From the NCBI GenBank assembly GCA_016763955.1, contig JAESSU010000245.1, forward strand, positions 1 through 7,677: 7,677 nt of DNA. Direction: 5' to 3'. The translations under genes were made by a program, and so were the position numbers. The stretch comes from Phycisphaeraceae bacterium. GTDB lineage: Bacteria > Planctomycetota > Phycisphaerae > Phycisphaerales > Phycisphaeraceae. Below, piece after piece: positions 6,422-7,677 of this stretch (position 1 is the stretch's first letter; the number at the start of each line of letters is the position of its first letter). Below the pieces are notes generated by a model. That model ran no database searches. It was not told the DNA's origin and was given only the letters and a program-made list of their open reading frames with translations.

Positions 6422-6907
6422 ATGAGTCAATGCACATTTGAAATTCAAAGCCAAAGCGTCGAACAAACAATCACATTCGGCGAGCAACTTGCTAAGCATC
6501 TGCGCGCAGGTGACTGGGTCACGCTTGATGGTGAACTTGGCGCGGGCAAAACACATTTGATCCGCGGTATTGCTCAAGGCATGGGGGCGGATGGACATGC
6601 TGTAGCCAGTCCGACATTCGTCTTAATGCATGAATATGAACCTGAGGATTTGGACCAACCGCTGCTGATTCACATTGATGCTTACCGTCTTGAACGTTCA
6701 GATGATCTAATCAATCTCGGCTGGTCCGATGTGGCTAACGAGGCAGTGATGATGATTGAATGGGCCAGCAAAGTCAGCGAAGCGTTGCCCGTCGATCGAT
6801 TGCAAATCACACTTAGGCATGTGGACGATCACACACGCGCAATCGAACTCACAGGCTATGGCAAATGGGAAGACCGCATGGAAAATTTACCAAAGTTTTC
6901 GCAATAA
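6422..6907 (+). CDS. tsaE: tRNA t6A biosynthesis ATPase TsaE (YjeE)
   Basis: The 161-residue product is a small P-loop ATPase that works with TsaB and TsaD to make N6-threonylcarbamoyladenosine at position 37 of ANN-decoding tRNAs. Seen: Walker A GELGAGKT (37-44), SPTFVLMHEY (63-72), HIDAYRL (84-90) and IEWASK (112-117), all hallmark TsaE motifs in the right order and spacing. Length is normal. ATG at 6422 gives an N-terminus that begins directly before the first strand, 5 bases after the thiL stop. An in-frame ATG at 6401 would add seven residues and overlap thiL by 16 bases, but its only purine-rich stretch (AGAGG) abuts the ATG. Neither start has an ideally spaced Shine-Dalgarno, so coupling to thiL translation is likely. 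Confidence 0.94.
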   Translation: MSQCTFEIQSQSVEQTITFGEQLAKHLRAGDWVTLDGELGAGKTHLIRGIAQGMGADGHAVASPTFVLMHEYEPEDLDQPLLIHIDAYRLERSDDLINLGWSDVANEAVMMIEWASKVSEALPVDRLQITLRHVDDHTRAIELTGYGKWEDRMENLPKFSQ

Positions 6908-6959
6908 ACACTTCCGGGGCAGAGTCTGTAGAATAGTTCGCAATAAAGAGAAGCGTCCC

Positions 6960-6991
6960 CCGCAGGAATCCTTCGGCTTCCAGCGGCTTTT
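6960..6991 (+). terminator. Likely intrinsic terminator after thiL-tsaE
   Basis: CCGC, GGAA and CC pair with GG, TTCC and GCGG around a TTC loop, with two symmetric single-base mismatches. The stem spans 6960-6986 and CTTTT follows at once. It lies 52 bases past the tsaE stop. The T-run is short, so termination may be partial. Confidence 0.6.
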
Positions 6992-6998
6992 GATGTGT

Positions 6999-7037
6999 TA
7001 AAAAAAGCAGCAGGAAGTGGCGATAGCCAATTCCTGC
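6999..7037 (-). terminator. Likely intrinsic terminator acting on minus-strand transcripts
   Basis: GCAGGAA (7010-7016) pairs with TTCCTGC (7031-7037), with one mismatch and an inner TGGC-GATA-GCCA stem-loop. On the minus strand the hairpin is followed within three bases by seven T residues (complement of 7000-7006). No such run follows on the plus strand, where the hairpin would instead sit in the yacG leader, 36 bases before its start. It would stop transcripts coming leftward through yacG. Confidence 0.55.
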
Positions 7038-7073
7038 GCGACGGATGTATGATTATTAAAGCTCAGTTCAATA

Positions 7074-7277
7074 GTGAAAGACACAACCGTGACCGACGAG
7101 AACAAGCCCCAAGAAAACAAGCCCCTTTGCCCCTCTTGCACTGCTAAAGCGGCAGTGGATTCACCCTCATTCCCATTCTGCTCTAAGCGCTGCCAACAGG
7201 TGGATTTGAACCAATGGTTTTCAGGCAACTACATCATCAGCCGGCCCATTGCGCAAGGCGATCTGGACGAAGTTTAA
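7074..7277 (+). CDS. yacG: DNA gyrase inhibitor YacG (small zinc protein)
   Basis: The 67-residue product has the YacG zinc site: CPSC (C19, C22) and FCSKRC (C36, C40), followed by QQVDLNQWFSGNYII (41-55), matching the family's DLgrWasgeYrI segment. In Escherichia coli YacG binds GyrB and inhibits DNA gyrase; that role is family knowledge. Length fits the family (about 60-70). The start is uncertain: GTG at 7074 is used because no in-frame ATG lies between the terminator region and the zinc site. A second GTG at 7089 is possible, and neither has a clear Shine-Dalgarno. Here it is not next to coaE, with which it often travels. It is separated from tsaE by two hairpins and converges on a small minus-strand ORF 3 bases away. 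Confidence 0.88.
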   Translation: MKDTTVTDENKPQENKPLCPSCTAKAAVDSPSFPFCSKRCQQVDLNQWFSGNYIISRPIAQGDLDEV

Positions 7278-7280
7278 CGG

Positions 7281-7439
7281 TCAATCCGTTTTCTTAAGTC
7301 CTAGCGTTCGGACTCGCAGCAGCAATCCGGCCAACCCACGTGCACCAAACATCAGCAGCAGTGAAAAAGCCAAACGAACGACAACCGTTATCGAGAAAGA
7401 AGCCAACAAACGAACTTGTTCCGAAAATATGTCGGGCAT
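7281..7439 (-). CDS. Possible small membrane protein (hypothetical)
   Basis: I do not recognise this 52-residue ORF. It starts at ATG 7439 with GGAAG six bases upstream (7450-7446). The product has a short polar N-terminus (MPDIFSEQ), a hydrophobic stretch at about residues 10-40 interrupted by arginines (LLASFSITVVV, then LAFSLLLMFGA, then GLAGLLL) and a basic tail ending LGLKKTD. That suggests one or two short membrane segments. In-frame TTG at 7472 would add 11 residues but follows a stop codon directly. It converges on yacG with 3 bases between the coding ends. The Shine-Dalgarno and the hydrophobic pattern favour a real gene, but chance is not excluded at this length. Confidence 0.45.
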   Translation of the reverse strand: MPDIFSEQVRLLASFSITVVVRLAFSLLLMFGARGLAGLLLRVRTLGLKKTD

Positions 7440-7494
7440 CTGTGTCTTCCAGTGATTGAAGACAGCTTCCAATTATCTTCTTCTGTGTTCCTAA

Positions 7495-7511
7495 CGAAAT
7501 CCTAGATTTCG
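7495..7511. promoter_or_regulatory. Perfect inverted repeat CGAAATC-CTA-GATTTCG
   Basis: Seven-base arms with a three-base centre lie 55 bases upstream of the small minus-strand ORF. It could be an operator or a leader hairpin. Function unknown. Confidence 0.3.
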
Positions 7512-7533
7512 GTCCACGGCAGCCCACCAGCAA

Positions 7534-7647
7534 ACTGTGTTTTCAGTGATTTATATGTGTTTTGCACAGTCGTGTCACAGCTTTGATGGCGGTGAAATGA
7601 TTGTGTTTCCTGTGTTTTATCTGTGAATTCCACTGTGCCATCACAGT
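7534..7647. repeat. Cluster of TGTG/CACA dyads in the right-end intergenic DNA
   Basis: ACTGTG (7534-7539) is inverted as CACAGT (7565-7570). ACTGTG (7632-7637) is inverted as CACAGT (7642-7647) around CCAT. Between them TGTGTTTT and TGTGTTTCC-like strings recur. The stretch resembles the degenerate ACACAGAT-type intergenic repeats seen in many environmental genomes. No gene is seen from 7440 to the end. Confidence 0.4.
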
Positions 7648-7677
7648 TCCCGGACGTGTTTGGATTGTTTTATCTAA

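Noticed and set aside
7294..7533. 79-codon minus-strand ORF
   Set aside because: Its product looks like random sequence and it overlaps the more plausible small hydrophobic ORF in another frame.

Overview
The window looks like an ordinary chromosomal segment of a mid-GC bacterium that makes menaquinone by the futalosine route. The gene set (mqnD and mqnB, a stand-alone bacterial glycogen-debranching enzyme, an HD-GYP protein with a DUF3391-like N-terminus, PilZ, thiL, tsaE and yacG) and the flavour of the ThiL and MqnD sequences suggest Planctomycetota, possibly Phycisphaerae. That placement is inference; no rRNA or other marker is present.

Layout. From 1 to 5253 every gene lies on the minus strand. 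In transcription order they are a frame-broken PilZ gene (5253-4883), an HD-GYP protein (4642-3401), an amylo-alpha-1,6-glucosidase (3161-1134), futalosine hydrolase mqnB (1061-429) and mqnD (432 to beyond the left edge). mqnB and mqnD overlap by 4 bases. The region from 5508 to 7277 reads on the plus strand: thiL and tsaE, 5 bases apart, then a terminator-like hairpin, then yacG. A short minus-strand ORF for a possible small membrane protein (7439-7281) converges on yacG. The last 240 bases are non-coding and rich in TGTG/CACA dyads.

Function. mqnB and mqnD catalyse successive parts of futalosine-dependent menaquinone synthesis (dehypoxanthinylation of futalosine, then formation of 1,4-dihydroxy-6-naphthoate). 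The debranching enzyme serves glycogen turnover. ThiL makes thiamine diphosphate, TsaE supports the tRNA t6A modification, and YacG is a small zinc protein known to inhibit DNA gyrase. PilZ and HD-GYP are both cyclic-di-GMP families, and both look damaged: PilZ is split by a frameshift and the HD-GYP protein has lost the histidine of its HD pair.

Most interesting point. The broken PilZ gene sits between two diverged direct-repeat copies (4738-4841 and 5401-5493; 42 of 50 bases identical in the core). The right-hand copy ends just upstream of the thiL ribosome-binding site. This suggests a past duplication or insertion, or a dispersed intergenic element. I see no CRISPR array, tRNA, rRNA, intact insertion sequence, phage gene or defence system, and no strong case for a wholly new system. 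No gene-free stretch exceeds about 255 bases.
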